Below are positions 22,287-31,115 of a stretch of 47,392 nt of DNA, piece after piece. This stretch comes from Acidobacteriota bacterium. GTDB taxonomy: Bacteria; Acidobacteriota; Terriglobia; Bryobacterales; Bryobacteraceae. The translations under genes and the position numbers were made by a program. Within the stretch, counting starts at the first letter, position 1, and the number at the start of each line of letters is the position of its first letter. The stretch spans positions 1 through 47,392 of the forward strand of contig VFZU01000036.1 of NCBI GenBank assembly GCA_016870995.1. Reading direction: 5' to 3'. Under the pieces are notes generated by a model. The model made no database searches, was not told the origin of the DNA, and was given only the letters and a program-made list of their open reading frames with translations.

Positions 22287-24586
22287 TGCAGTTGCCAGAA
22301 GCCGCGACCGTAGCTGCCGGCGATGACGCGAGTGGAATCTGCCGAGATGTAGATCTCGTTGATGTTCACTAGCGGCATGCCGCTGCCGAAGCGAGCCCAG
22401 GTGCTGCCTCCGTCGGTCGAGCGGTAGACGCCGAGGTGAGTGCCAGCGTAGAGAGTGGCGCTCGAGTTGGGGTCATTGCGGATGAAGTTTACCGGAATGC
22501 CGGCAGGGAAGCCGCCGGTGTCGATGGACGCCCAAGAGACACCGCCGTTTGTGGACTTCCACAGGTGGCTACTGGCGCCATCGGGGGCGACGGATGCCAC
22601 ATAGATGGTGCTGGCGTTGGTGGAGTCGAAATGGATGTAGCTGAGGCTGAAGCCATTGTTGGGGAGGGCGCCGGCGGCCGCCCAGTTCGCGCCGCCGTTG
22701 GCGACGATGCCGATGTTATTGACATTGGTCTTTGCCACGGCAATATTGCGGATCACGAAGCTCGTGGTGGGCAGGCCCGTAACCGGGAGTGCCGTCCAGG
22801 AGCCTGCGTAGTTAGTTGACTTGTAGACGCGTGTGTTGGCGAATGTGAACAGCGTGTTGTTGTCGGCGGCGACGGCGATCTTGGTGTAGAAGGGGGCATT
22901 GCTTGTGCCACATTCTGTGATGCCGCTGCAGGCCTGGGTGAAGCTGGAGCCGTTGTTGGTGCTCTTCTGGATTCGGGAGTTGTAAAGACTGCCGAGCAGA
23001 AGGTTGGATGTGGTTTGATGGGCGTCACAGGCAAAGCCGTCGCCACCGATGATTTGATCAAACAATTGAGTAGAGCCGGCCCGGATGCGGGTTCCATTGT
23101 CCTGCATGCCCCCGAGGATCGGCTGCGTTGTGAGGAGCGTTGAACAGGCGGAATAGAGCAAGTGCGTGACGATGCCCTTGTTCAAATCGCTGGTCCAAGT
23201 GGTGCCGCCATTGGTGGACTTAAACAGACCACCGTCGGTACCCATAAACAGGTTGCCGCTTGCATCAAAAGCCGAAGCATGGAAATCGGCGTGGATGTAG
23301 GGCAGGTTGTATTGCGCGAGCCAGTTGGAGATCTGAGAGAACGTCGAGCCTCCGTTCGTGGTCTTGGCCAGAAGCAAGCAACCGCCGAAGTAGACGAGGT
23401 TGGGGTCAGTCGGGCTGACGACGATTGTCTGGTTGTACCAGGCTTGGCCATACATCAGATTCGAGACACTCGAAGACTGACGATTGCGGTTTGAATAGCG
23501 TTTGGATCTGGCACCGAGCGCTGTCCAGGTGACGCCGCCATTGGTGGAGCGGAAGATCTCGGCGAGGTCATCGTCGGCGGAAGAGTTTGGAACGGCCGCC
23601 ATGGCGTAAACCGTGGTCGGGCTGGATGGGGCCGATGCCACCGTGGCACGGCCGATGCCGAGACTACTGGTGAACCCAGTGGATTTGGTCCAAGTGGCGC
23701 CATCGTTGGTTGTGGTCCATGTTTGTCCGTCGGTGGTGCCGCTTGCTGCGCTTGAAAGAGCCTCCAAGGCAATCACGAAGTTGGTGCCGCCCGTGTGAGC
23801 GATCGACCAGACGTAGGGCTGTTCGGCTTGGCCTGTGGCGATGGAGACTAGGCTCCAATTGGCACCGCCATTTGTGGAGCGGTATAGACCTTTGTTGGTT
23901 GTGGCCATCACGATTTGTGGGTTGGAGCGGGAAACAATGACCTGAGTCGTGATGGTGGAGTCGCCGAGGTAGACGGGGTTGGACCAGGTAGTGCCGCCAT
24001 CCGTAGATTTGACCAGACCGATGCCGGTGCCGTCGAATGGATCACCGAGACCCAGATAGAGAGTATTGACATTGGCGGGGTCCATTGCGAGCCAGCCGAT
24101 AGATAGAGTGCCGAGGCTTTCCGTGATTGGTGCCCAGCTCAGGCCGCCGTTGGTAGTGCGCCATACGCCGCCGCCAGCCGTGGCGATGTAAATGATGCTT
24201 GCGTTTGTGGGATGGGTGAGGATGTTGCGGATTCGGCCTGAGTCAGTTTGGGTGAGAGTAGTAGAGCCGTTCTTGATGAAGTTGGAGCCGGTTGGTCCGA
24301 TGTTAACCCAGTTACTGCCCGACACTGGAGCGCTAGAGGCACCGGGTAACAAAGCAGCGCTGGTCTGGCGCTCTTTGGCGGCGGCATCGAGAATGAACTT
24401 GCGGTACTGTGCCTTCCAAGGGCCACCTTTCTTGGCCTTCTCATCGGAGTAGTTTTCGTTGTACCACTCCTCTTGCGCTTTGCGGCGCAAGGAGGCTCGA
24501 TCCGTTTCTTCATTCTGTTGGGCAAACAGGTAGGTGGCGCCGAGCATCGTCGGCAGTATGGCTTTCAGGGTTCTGGACCAAAACAT
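22283..24586 (-). CDS. Secreted BNR/sialidase-repeat beta-propeller protein
   Basis: A 767-residue exported protein: a signal segment ending in LPTMLGATYLFAQQ, a charged helical stretch (about 24-75), then roughly eleven BNR-type repeats of the form STNGGxTW, STDGGTTW or TTNGGLSW up to the C-terminus. Such repeats build VPS10/sialidase-like propellers; here there is no visible catalytic sialidase Arg triad or glycosidase motif, so it is probably a binding or photosystem-assembly-like (Ycf48-like) scaffold. The gene is 9 bp downstream of the LytTR regulator and overlaps the broken membrane gene by 4 bp, so it belongs to the kinase/regulator operon. Confidence 0.87.
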   Translation of the reverse strand: MFWSRTLKAILPTMLGATYLFAQQNEETDRASLRRKAQEEWYNENYSDEKAKKGGPWKAQYRKFILDAAAKERQTSAALLPGASSAPVSGSNWVNIGPTGSNFIKNGSTTLTQTDSGRIRNILTHPTNASIIYIATAGGGVWRTTNGGLSWAPITESLGTLSIGWLAMDPANVNTLYLGLGDPFDGTGIGLVKSTDGGTTWSNPVYLGDSTITTQVIVSRSNPQIVMATTNKGLYRSTNGGANWSLVSIATGQAEQPYVWSIAHTGGTNFVIALEALSSAASGTTDGQTWTTTNDGATWTKSTGFTSSLGIGRATVASAPSSPTTVYAMAAVPNSSADDDLAEIFRSTNGGVTWTALGARSKRYSNRNRQSSSVSNLMYGQAWYNQTIVVSPTDPNLVYFGGCLLLAKTTNGGSTFSQISNWLAQYNLPYIHADFHASAFDASGNLFMGTDGGLFKSTNGGTTWTSDLNKGIVTHLLYSACSTLLTTQPILGGMQDNGTRIRAGSTQLFDQIIGGDGFACDAHQTTSNLLLGSLYNSRIQKSTNNGSSFTQACSGITECGTSNAPFYTKIAVAADNNTLFTFANTRVYKSTNYAGSWTALPVTGLPTTSFVIRNIAVAKTNVNNIGIVANGGANWAAAGALPNNGFSLSYIHFDSTNASTIYVASVAPDGASSHLWKSTNGGVSWASIDTGGFPAGIPVNFIRNDPNSSATLYAGTHLGVYRSTDGGSTWARFGSGMPLVNINEIYISADSTRVIAGSYGRGFWQLQ

Positions 24587-24595
24587 TGGATCATT

Positions 24596-25342
24596 CTATA
24601 CCCCCAGGCGATCGCGTAGTTCTTTTGCTCGCTCCTTGGAAACTGTGATCTCGGTCTTCTTTGTGTCCTTCAATTTGACGATCAGTTTGCCGCCGAAGTA
24701 GGTGTAGAGTTCGGCGACGAATTGGAGGTTGACGAGGGTGGAGCGATGGACGCGGAAAAAGCGGGCGGGGTCGAGCTTCTCTTCGAGCTCGCTAATGGTC
24801 TGATCGATGATGTAGGCCTTCGATTCGGTGGCGGCAAAGGTGAGTTTGTCTTCGGCGTAAAAGTGGCTGACGCGGGTCAGATCGACGAGTTCGGCTTTGT
24901 CGCCGGTTTTGGAGCTGATGCGCTCGGGGTATTGCGGGGAGAGCTTGGTGGCGATTTGGGAGAGCAGGTTCGAATAGTCTTGAGGGGCACCGCGGAGACT
25001 CTCGACTTTAGAGACGGCTTGCTTGAGCTTCGCGGCTTCCACAGGTTTGAGCAGATAGCCGATGGAATTCGTTTCGAAGGCTTGCAGGGCGTACTTGTCG
25101 TAGGCGGTGGTGAAGATGACGACGGGTTGGTGAACCAGACGGCGAAGGACACCGAAGCCATCGATCTCAGGCATTTCGATATCGAGGAACAAAAGGTCTG
25201 GCAATAGCGCGTCGATTTGTTCGATGCCCTCCTGAGGATCGATGGAAGAGCCAATCAGTTCAATGCGAGGATCGGTGGCGAGCATGCGCTTGAGCCGGTC
25301 GACGGCCAGCGCTTCATCATCGAGTACGTAAGCCCTTAGCAT
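24596..25342 (-). CDS. LytTR-family response regulator
   Basis: A 248-residue two-component regulator. The receiver domain (about 1-120) has the phosphoacceptor Asp54 in LLFLDIEMPEIDG, an acidic pair DDE at 8-10 and the conserved Lys99 in GYLLKPVE. The C-terminal LytTR DNA-binding domain (about 145-248) has the FRVHRSTLVNLQFVAEL segment. LytTR regulators bind DNA with beta-strand loops and often control extracellular or surface proteins. Its ATG overlaps the kinase stop by 7 bp. The adjacent BNR gene is an obvious candidate target or partner, but no binding site was identified. Confidence 0.95.
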   Translation of the reverse strand: MLRAYVLDDEALAVDRLKRMLATDPRIELIGSSIDPQEGIEQIDALLPDLLFLDIEMPEIDGFGVLRRLVHQPVVIFTTAYDKYALQAFETNSIGYLLKPVEAAKLKQAVSKVESLRGAPQDYSNLLSQIATKLSPQYPERISSKTGDKAELVDLTRVSHFYAEDKLTFAATESKAYIIDQTISELEEKLDPARFFRVHRSTLVNLQFVAELYTYFGGKLIVKLKDTKKTEITVSKERAKELRDRLGV

Positions 25343-26367
25343 GGGACGCGGAAGGCGACCTCCATGCCGGGGTTGAGGCGGCGGGTCCAGAGGCTGGAGT
25401 TCTCGCCGAATTGGGCTTCGAGGCGTTGCTTTAAGGTGTCGAGGCCGTGCCCTTGAGGGAGGCTTTGGGGATCGAAGCCAGGCCCGGTATCCATCACTTC
25501 GAGTTCGAGGCCGTTGCCGTTGCGCCGGGCGGTCACAACAATGTCGGCACCGCTGCGCTGTGCGCCGACGGCGTACTTGACGCTGTTCTCAGCCAAGGTC
25601 TGCAAGGACATTGCGGGGAGCTTGACTGCATAGAGCGACTCGTCCACCTCGAAGCGGAAACGAAGGCGGTCACCAAAGCGGACCCGCTCGATCTCAAGAT
25701 AGTCGCGAGTGATCTTGAGCTCGTCCTCGAGTGAGACCAGGCTGCCGTGACGGTCGAGCGAAAAGCACAAGAGCGCGGCGAGGCGTTCAATGGTGGCTTC
25801 CGCCTCTGTGGGGTTGGAACGTACAAGGCTCAGGATCGAGTTGAGCGTGTTGAAGAGGAAATGGGGATGGACGCGGGATTCGAGACTTTGCAGCTTGGCT
25901 TCGCTGGCGGCCTTGAGGGCCTTTTCTTTTTCAAGTTCTCTGGTACGAAGCTCCAGGCTGGTGGCCTGCATCTTGTATTTGCTTTCTTCGATCACATACG
26001 ACACTGTGCCGATGATCATGGTGACTACCCAACAGGTGAGCATCGAGGCTTTGTATTCCAGATACAAATTCACAAACGGCTGCCACTTTAACAAAGCGAA
26101 CCCAATCGTACCGCCGACCATGCTCAATACGGAGAGCAGCGCCGAGAGTTGCAACCAGCGCAGCCATTTCGAGTGCACAAATCGTGTCGCGCAGCGAGGC
26201 AGGATCCACCAGGCCAGGCCTCCGATGCAGGTTGAATAAGTCATCGAAACGAGGAAAGGCCAGAGCAAGCGCTCCAGCCTTGGATTCTTCATGTATGCCG
26301 CGGCCACCACCACGAGAGCGAGTGCGATGCAGACATTCAGTAAGAGAAGTTTTCCCAGCTCCTTCAT
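25336..26367 (-). CDS. LytS-type sensor histidine kinase
   Basis: A 343-residue kinase of the His_kinase (PF06580) type. Four hydrophobic segments occupy about residues 5-125 and there is no recognisable extracellular sensor domain. A charged coiled-coil stretch (about 128-165) leads to the phosphoacceptor His169 in HPHFLFNTLNSIL. The ATPase part shows the N-box (LQTLAENSVKYAV) and G-boxes (DTGPGFDPQ, GHGLDTLKQRL). It should phosphorylate the LytTR regulator encoded immediately downstream, with which it overlaps by 7 bp. It starts 3 bp after the cytochrome-c-tailed protein gene. Confidence 0.94.
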   Translation of the reverse strand: MKELGKLLLLNVCIALALVVVAAAYMKNPRLERLLWPFLVSMTYSTCIGGLAWWILPRCATRFVHSKWLRWLQLSALLSVLSMVGGTIGFALLKWQPFVNLYLEYKASMLTCWVVTMIIGTVSYVIEESKYKMQATSLELRTRELEKEKALKAASEAKLQSLESRVHPHFLFNTLNSILSLVRSNPTEAEATIERLAALLCFSLDRHGSLVSLEDELKITRDYLEIERVRFGDRLRFRFEVDESLYAVKLPAMSLQTLAENSVKYAVGAQRSGADIVVTARRNGNGLELEVMDTGPGFDPQSLPQGHGLDTLKQRLEAQFGENSSLWTRRLNPGMEVAFRVPC

Positions 26368-26370
26368 GAG

Positions 26371-27039
26371 TTACTTTCCAGTGTGGCAGCCGATGCACTG
26401 GGTTTGAGCAGCAGGCAGGGGCTGCTTGGTTTCAAACCAGGTAGCGGCGCGCTTGGCGTAAGGAGTGTTCGGCATTTTGTCTTGGATCATGGTGAAGAAA
26501 TGGTCGGCCTTTTCCTTGGCGCCGATGCGGCTAAAAGTATCGGCAAGACCAAAGAGTAGCTCGCCCTTGGGATGGGTTCCCAGTTGATCGAGGTTCTTTT
26601 CCTGCATCTGATAGACAGTGTAATAATCCTCGATCACCGACATAAATAAAGGCTTGGCCATGTCCGGAGGCATAAACTTCGCTCCTGCTGAAAGGACCGC
26701 TGCGCGGGGTACCCGGACGCCGATGTTCTTGGGCTCGAGCGCCACGGCCTGATTCATTTCGCCGATGCCGCGGGTGTAGAGGTCCATGCCCTTGGCCATG
26801 TCGCGCTTCTGGAAGGCTACGTTCGATTGGTAGAAGAGCCCGGCACCGTGCCAGACCATCGCTTCGGCGTGCTTGGGGTTCTCTTTGAGGGCCGCTTCGG
26901 CATTCTTCATGCCCCGCTCCAACGCTTCCGCGTTGCCAGAGAACCCTGCGAAAAAATCGCCGCGAACCAGGTGGTCAAAACGCTCCTGGGAAAAGAGCGC
27001 TGTGGTCATTGCAATGAGGAAGATGTGTTGTAGCTTCAT
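26371..27039 (-). CDS. Exported TPR-like protein with C-terminal heme-c motif
   Basis: A 222-residue protein with a signal peptide (MKLQHIFLIAMTTALFSQ). Helical repeats of tetratricopeptide character include AEAALKENPKHAEAMVWHGA, GEMNQAVALEPKNIG and HPKGELLFGLADTFSRIGAK. A terminal CIGCH heme-c attachment motif (Cys215, Cys218, His219) lies four residues from the end, with no obvious distal Met after it. A heme-bearing tail on a TPR scaffold is unusual; a redox or gas-sensing role upstream of the kinase is conceivable. It is the first gene of the operon, 3 bp before the kinase gene. Confidence 0.8.
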   Translation of the reverse strand: MKLQHIFLIAMTTALFSQERFDHLVRGDFFAGFSGNAEALERGMKNAEAALKENPKHAEAMVWHGAGLFYQSNVAFQKRDMAKGMDLYTRGIGEMNQAVALEPKNIGVRVPRAAVLSAGAKFMPPDMAKPLFMSVIEDYYTVYQMQEKNLDQLGTHPKGELLFGLADTFSRIGAKEKADHFFTMIQDKMPNTPYAKRAATWFETKQPLPAAQTQCIGCHTGK

Positions 27040-27127
27040 GAGTCCAGCTTGGAGCCAATCGTGTTTGGATACCCGAAGTTTCCGACGAAACGCCGGAATT
27101 GGCGGATGAAGCGGTTAGAATCGAAGA

Positions 27128-28318
27128 TTGCTCCCTGCCCTTGCCATGATGCTGGTGTCGACCATCAGCTATATCGACCGCAACGCGATTGCGGTTCTGA
27201 TTCCCAGTATTCAGAAGGAAACGGGCCTGACGGCACAAGAATATGGCTGGATTGTGGCAGCGTTTTCATACGCTTACATGATTGGGAATCCGCTTTGGGG
27301 GATGTTGCTGGACCGGCTGGGAGTGCGTAACGGGATGACACTGGCGGTGGCGGGTTGGAGCCTGGCGAGCGCGTTCCATGCCATGGCTGGTGGGCCGGTG
27401 AGCTTTGCGCTGTTGCGGACCGGGCTTGGATTCTGCGAAGGGGCGACCTTCCCCGGAGCGCTGCGGACGGTGATGCAAACCCTTGAGCCGGAGCGGAGAT
27501 CGCGGGGGATTGCGCTGAGCTATTCAGGTGGATCGCTGGGGGCGATCTTGACGCCGTTTATTGTGACGCCGATTGCGGTGGCTTATGGGTGGAGGGCGGC
27601 GTTCTGGATTACGGGTTTGGCGGGGATGCTGTGGCTGGCGTGGTGGTGGCGGATTTGCAAGCGGCCAGAGTTGGCGGGCCGGCCTGTCATCAGCCAAGAT
27701 AGTTTTGCGTGGCGGGACCGGCGCGTGGTGGCGTTTATCTCGGCCTATGCGATGGGGGCTGTGCCGCTTGGGTTTATTCTTTATATGTCGGGGCTTTACT
27801 TGTCGAAGGTGTTTGGGCAGTCGCAGGCGGATCTGGGGAAGCTGTTGTGGATTCCGCCGATGGGATGGGAGTGTGGGTATTTCTTTTGGGGATGGTGGAT
27901 TGACCGGTTGGTGAAGCGGGGCGTGGCAGTGGATGAGGCTTGTCGGAGGGCCTTTACCTGGGGGCTGGTGTTTGGGTTGCCGCTGGTTTTTGCGCCTGGT
28001 ATGACGAGCTTACCGTTGTTTATGGCGGAGCTGTTTCTCGCAATGTTTGTGACGGGCAGTTTTATTGTGGGCGGCATTGCGTATGCCACTAGCGCGTTTG
28101 GCAACGGCCGGGCAGGGCTGATTGCGGGGCTTGGGGCAGGGAGTTTTTCTGCGCTCACGGCGATTACGGCACCGATTTTTGGGGCGTTCTTTGACCAGCA
28201 TCAGTATGCGATGTCGTTTTGGGTGGCGGCTGCGTTTCCGGTAGCCGGATACGTGTTGTGGCTGTGCTTTAGAGGCGCACCATTATCCGCTTCCGGTACA
28301 GCAAGTACACAACGCTGA
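27128..28318 (+). CDS. MFS transporter (ACS-like family)
   Basis: A 396-residue permease with about 12 transmembrane segments. The first (MLVSTISYIDRNAIAVLIPS) matches the anion:cation symporter branch, and GMLLDRLGVRNGM is the loop 2-3 motif of the superfamily. Substrates in this branch are organic or sugar acids; the actual one is unknown. TTG 27128 was chosen because there is an in-frame stop at 27116-27118 and the first helix begins immediately; ATG 27146 is the alternative and would trim the helix. The last 50 bp overlap the end of the convergent acyltransferase gene. Confidence 0.88.
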   Translation: MLPALAMMLVSTISYIDRNAIAVLIPSIQKETGLTAQEYGWIVAAFSYAYMIGNPLWGMLLDRLGVRNGMTLAVAGWSLASAFHAMAGGPVSFALLRTGLGFCEGATFPGALRTVMQTLEPERRSRGIALSYSGGSLGAILTPFIVTPIAVAYGWRAAFWITGLAGMLWLAWWWRICKRPELAGRPVISQDSFAWRDRRVVAFISAYAMGAVPLGFILYMSGLYLSKVFGQSQADLGKLLWIPPMGWECGYFFWGWWIDRLVKRGVAVDEACRRAFTWGLVFGLPLVFAPGMTSLPLFMAELFLAMFVTGSFIVGGIAYATSAFGNGRAGLIAGLGAGSFSALTAITAPIFGAFFDQHQYAMSFWVAAAFPVAGYVLWLCFRGAPLSASGTASTQR

Positions 28319-29291
28319 AGCAGAAGGCCACCATCAGCAGGGCCTGGGCGAGCGAGGCATTGATAGGGGACAGAAACCCGCAGAGCCATTCATAGATTTG
28401 CTTGCCCGCGCCTGTCATACCCAGGATGCGGGAGACCATGCCGGACAGCACGAAAGAGACGATGGAATTGGTGCCGTAGATTTCGAAGAACTTCCACTCG
28501 ACGCGGCTGCGCTCGAGCAAGCCGTAAGCAACGGAGGCCAGGCCCGCCATGAGGAGGACGAAGCTTGGGGTCCAGAGGGCTTTGTTGATGGGGACGATGA
28601 GGCCGAGGGCGAGGCCGGCGAGCGAGAGGGCGGTGCCAGTCAGTAGGTAGCGGGAGGCGAGAACACCGAGCAATACCGTAGCGATGGCGGGGACAGTGGA
28701 GAGCAGGCCCTCGGGATCCCAGACTTTGGTGCTGCGCCACATGTGGCCTTCGAGAACGATGCCATCGATGAAGCGGGCTGCGTTCGATTCCATGCTCCAG
28801 CGGTCGGGGGTTGCGCCAGGGAAAGGAAGGAAGAGCATGACGGCAAGGTAGCCCACGAGAAGGCTCGAGACGGCGATGATCTGACCTCTGCGGGAGGTGT
28901 ACAGGTAAATGAGTGTGGCGAAGAAGTAGCAAACACCGATCCGCTGGAGAACGCCCGGGATGCGGACGTGTGCGAAGTCAAAACTGGGGATCAGGTTGAG
29001 GAGGAGGCCAAGGGCGAAGATGGTCGCGGCGCGGCGGGCGGTGTGGATCACGAGTTTGCCGCGGTTGGCGCCTTCGGCCTTGCGGCGAGCTAGAGAGAGA
29101 GTCATGGCGACGCCGGAAATCCATAAAAAGAAAGGAAATACCATGTCGGTTGGCGTCCAGCCGTGCCATTTGGCGTGCTCAAGCGGCCAGTAAATATGAC
29201 TCCAGGAGCCGGGGCTGTTGACGAGAATCATGAGGGCGATGGTGATGCCCCGGAAGACGTCGAGGGAAAAAAGGCGCTTGGCGGAGGCCAT
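28269..29291 (-). CDS. DUF5009/HGSNAT-like membrane acyltransferase
   Basis: A 340-residue protein with about ten hydrophobic segments. It carries the signature HGWTPTDMVFPFFLWISGVA near the N-terminus, as in bacterial NagX-type proteins and the lysosomal heparan-alpha-glucosaminide acetyltransferase HGSNAT. The family is thought to transfer acetyl groups across the membrane to amino sugars; that activity is not demonstrated for most bacterial members. RLFSLDVFRGITIALMI at residues 5-21 is also characteristic. Its C-terminus overlaps the convergent MFS gene by 50 bp, and its start is 40 bp from the divergent PilZ/J-domain gene. Confidence 0.88.
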   Translation of the reverse strand: MASAKRLFSLDVFRGITIALMILVNSPGSWSHIYWPLEHAKWHGWTPTDMVFPFFLWISGVAMTLSLARRKAEGANRGKLVIHTARRAATIFALGLLLNLIPSFDFAHVRIPGVLQRIGVCYFFATLIYLYTSRRGQIIAVSSLLVGYLAVMLFLPFPGATPDRWSMESNAARFIDGIVLEGHMWRSTKVWDPEGLLSTVPAIATVLLGVLASRYLLTGTALSLAGLALGLIVPINKALWTPSFVLLMAGLASVAYGLLERSRVEWKFFEIYGTNSIVSFVLSGMVSRILGMTGAGKQIYEWLCGFLSPINASLAQALLMVAFCFSVVYLLYRKRIMVRL

Positions 29292-29331
29292 GGCCTATAG
29301 GTTTACCTTAGTTTTGCCGATACGAGCACTT

Positions 29332-30201
29332 ATGGTCGATCGAAGACGTAAAGGTGTCGAGCGTAAAGCCTCCTCGCTACAGGTTGTTGTAGTCACGGAG
29401 CCGGGTAGCCGTTTTGCGGCCCGTCTTGACGGTACTCTGATCAATCGCAGTGAAGTTGGGTTGTGCGTGGAAGTCGCTAAACCACTGCCATTGGGGATGG
29501 CGGTGCAGGTGGAAATTCCGGGGGAGAAGCACAATACGGAATTGTGGAATGGTGTGGTGTGCTGGCTGAACATCAATGGCAACAAGATGTATCGTGCCGG
29601 GATCGAAGCACAGATGACTGGGGACAGTGCCGGGAGCGGGTCTCGGGAAGATGACTATTACGAAATTCTTCAGGTGAATCCGAAAGCGGATTTCGAGACG
29701 ATCCATAGAATCTACAGGATGCTGGCGCAGCGGTATCACCCTGACCATAAGGACACAGGGGATGAGGCGAAGTTTCAGCAGCTACTTGAGGCCTATCAGA
29801 CCCTGAGGGATCTGGAAAAGCGCGCGGCTTACGACGCCCAGTGGGCAGCCAAAAGGCAGCAAACCTGGGATGTATTCCGCAATCAGAAGGAAGGTCAGGG
29901 AACGGCGGCTGAGCGGCGAAAGCGAACGATGTCGCTGGCGGTAATGTATCGCAAACGGCTATGTAAACCGGATAACCCGTATGTGCAGATCCGCGAAGTT
30001 GAGGATGTGCTGGGGATCGAAAAAGAGCATCTGGAGTTCGCGCTCTGGTATCTGCGCGACAAGGGCTACATAATGCGGACCGACAATGGACGGTTCTGCA
30101 TTACCGCGCAAGGCGTGGAAGCCTATGAAGAGATCGAAACAGGAGCGCCAGAAGGCCCGCAGAAGGCGATCGAAGGCGAGCGGCTTCAACCGGCGATGTA
30201 G
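29332..30201 (+). CDS. PilZ/J-domain fusion protein with C-terminal winged-helix-like region
   Basis: A 289-residue protein. Residues 1-95 look like a PilZ domain: a basic N-terminal RRRKGVERK stretch, then NRSEVG at 38-43 fitting the [DN]xSxxG c-di-GMP motif, with beta strands to about 95. Residues 107-170 are a J-domain (DDYYEILQVNPKAD) with the HPD tripeptide at 136-138, which stimulates Hsp70 ATPase. Residues 215-270 (IREVEDVLGIEKEHLEFALW, GYIMRTDNGRFCITAQGVEA) resemble a winged helix. ATG 29332 is used; the longer upstream frame overlaps the divergent gene. It suggests coupling of c-di-GMP to chaperone recruitment, an inference from domains only. Confidence 0.8.
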   Translation: MVDRRRKGVERKASSLQVVVVTEPGSRFAARLDGTLINRSEVGLCVEVAKPLPLGMAVQVEIPGEKHNTELWNGVVCWLNINGNKMYRAGIEAQMTGDSAGSGSREDDYYEILQVNPKADFETIHRIYRMLAQRYHPDHKDTGDEAKFQQLLEAYQTLRDLEKRAAYDAQWAAKRQQTWDVFRNQKEGQGTAAERRKRTMSLAVMYRKRLCKPDNPYVQIREVEDVLGIEKEHLEFALWYLRDKGYIMRTDNGRFCITAQGVEAYEEIETGAPEGPQKAIEGERLQPAM

Positions 30202-30203
30202 CC

Positions 30204-31115
30204 CTAAATCTTCGAACTCCTGATCAACAGACCCACTCCGGTGAAGGCTACACCGAACAACATCAGGATTCCAACAGGGATCAGGAAATCCTCTCCCCAT
30301 TCGACTGTAGCGGCTGTGGCCCAACGGTCTTTGGGGCTGATGTAGAAGCGAGGCTCTTGTTGCGCCAATTTCTCGTCGTAGGGACCATGCCACCCTCGAT
30401 AGCCGCCAGTATAGGTGTTTCCATTCCAAGAAAAAGTGAACCGTTGGTATGAGGTTTCGGGGATTTTTTCAAGGGCTTTGGCGGTGAACTCCACATTGGC
30501 AAGCGGCTGAGTCGGGTCGAATGGCTTTTCTACGCCGACAATCGTACCGGAAATGTACTCCCATGTGGTGAGTCGCTCGTAGCCAAACCAACCGACAGGA
30601 ATGGCCCCGAGTAGCGGCAACAAGCCGATGGCGACAAAGAGTCCCCAAGGGCCTTTTTTGTTCCAACTCCTGGCGGAGGAAATCGTGAGTGCGACAATTG
30701 CCAAAAATACAGTAAAGCTGCTCCAGGCGATGCCTTTATTGAGTGGAGAGCTGCTATCTAGCGAATCCATGCGGACCTCGCGTGGGCTGCCGCGGACCAC
30801 GGAGATGTTGTGAATGGTTCCCGGGGCGAAGCGAGCGAATTCGTCGAGGGCTTCCTCTGGGTACACAGCCTGACCAGGATCGCCCTCCCAATGGAACCTA
30901 CTGATCGGTTCATTCGTGGTGACGAGGTCGACCAGGATCGTGTAGAGCGGTTCCTCGATCGAATCCGAATCGGTGCGGCCAAAATCGACCTTGAGCTTGG
31001 AACCCACAACCTTAGCCGAGTACTTACGCATGGTGTAGGCGTCACGGAAGTTAGAAGCCGCGTTCCAGCCGCAGAGCGCTGCCAGGAGACCGAAGATGAT
31101 TGCGGCGATTTTCAC
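30204..31115 (-). CDS. DUF3592-like membrane protein
   Basis: A 303-residue protein with an N-terminal membrane helix (KIAAIIFGLLAALCGWNAA) and a beta-rich domain (about 35-115; YSAKVVGSKLKVDFG, VYPEEALDEFARFAPGTIHNI). Two central helices follow, then a second beta-rich domain (WEYISGTIVGVEKP) and a C-terminal helix. The alternation of membrane spans with soluble domains that include 'conversion of format' style segments is typical of DUF3592 proteins, apparently duplicated here. Function unknown. It starts inside the aat stop (ATGA overlap), so the two are coupled, and it converges with the PilZ/J gene with a 2-bp gap. Confidence 0.7.
   Translation of the reverse strand: MKIAAIIFGLLAALCGWNAASNFRDAYTMRKYSAKVVGSKLKVDFGRTDSDSIEEPLYTILVDLVTTNEPISRFHWEGDPGQAVYPEEALDEFARFAPGTIHNISVVRGSPREVRMDSLDSSSPLNKGIAWSSFTVFLAIVALTISSARSWNKKGPWGLFVAIGLLPLLGAIPVGWFGYERLTTWEYISGTIVGVEKPFDPTQPLANVEFTAKALEKIPETSYQRFTFSWNGNTYTGGYRGWHGPYDEKLAQQEPRFYISPKDRWATAATVEWGEDFLIPVGILMLFGVAFTGVGLLIRSSKI

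Noticed and set aside
22283-24586. BNR repeats as a nucleotide repeat array or CRISPR-like element
   Set aside because: The repetition is at protein level (STNGGxTW) with varied codons and spacing; no identical DNA repeats with spacers.
29218-29331. N-terminal extension of the PilZ/J protein
   Set aside because: It overlaps the start of the divergent acyltransferase gene and adds residues without PilZ character; ATG 29332 fits better.
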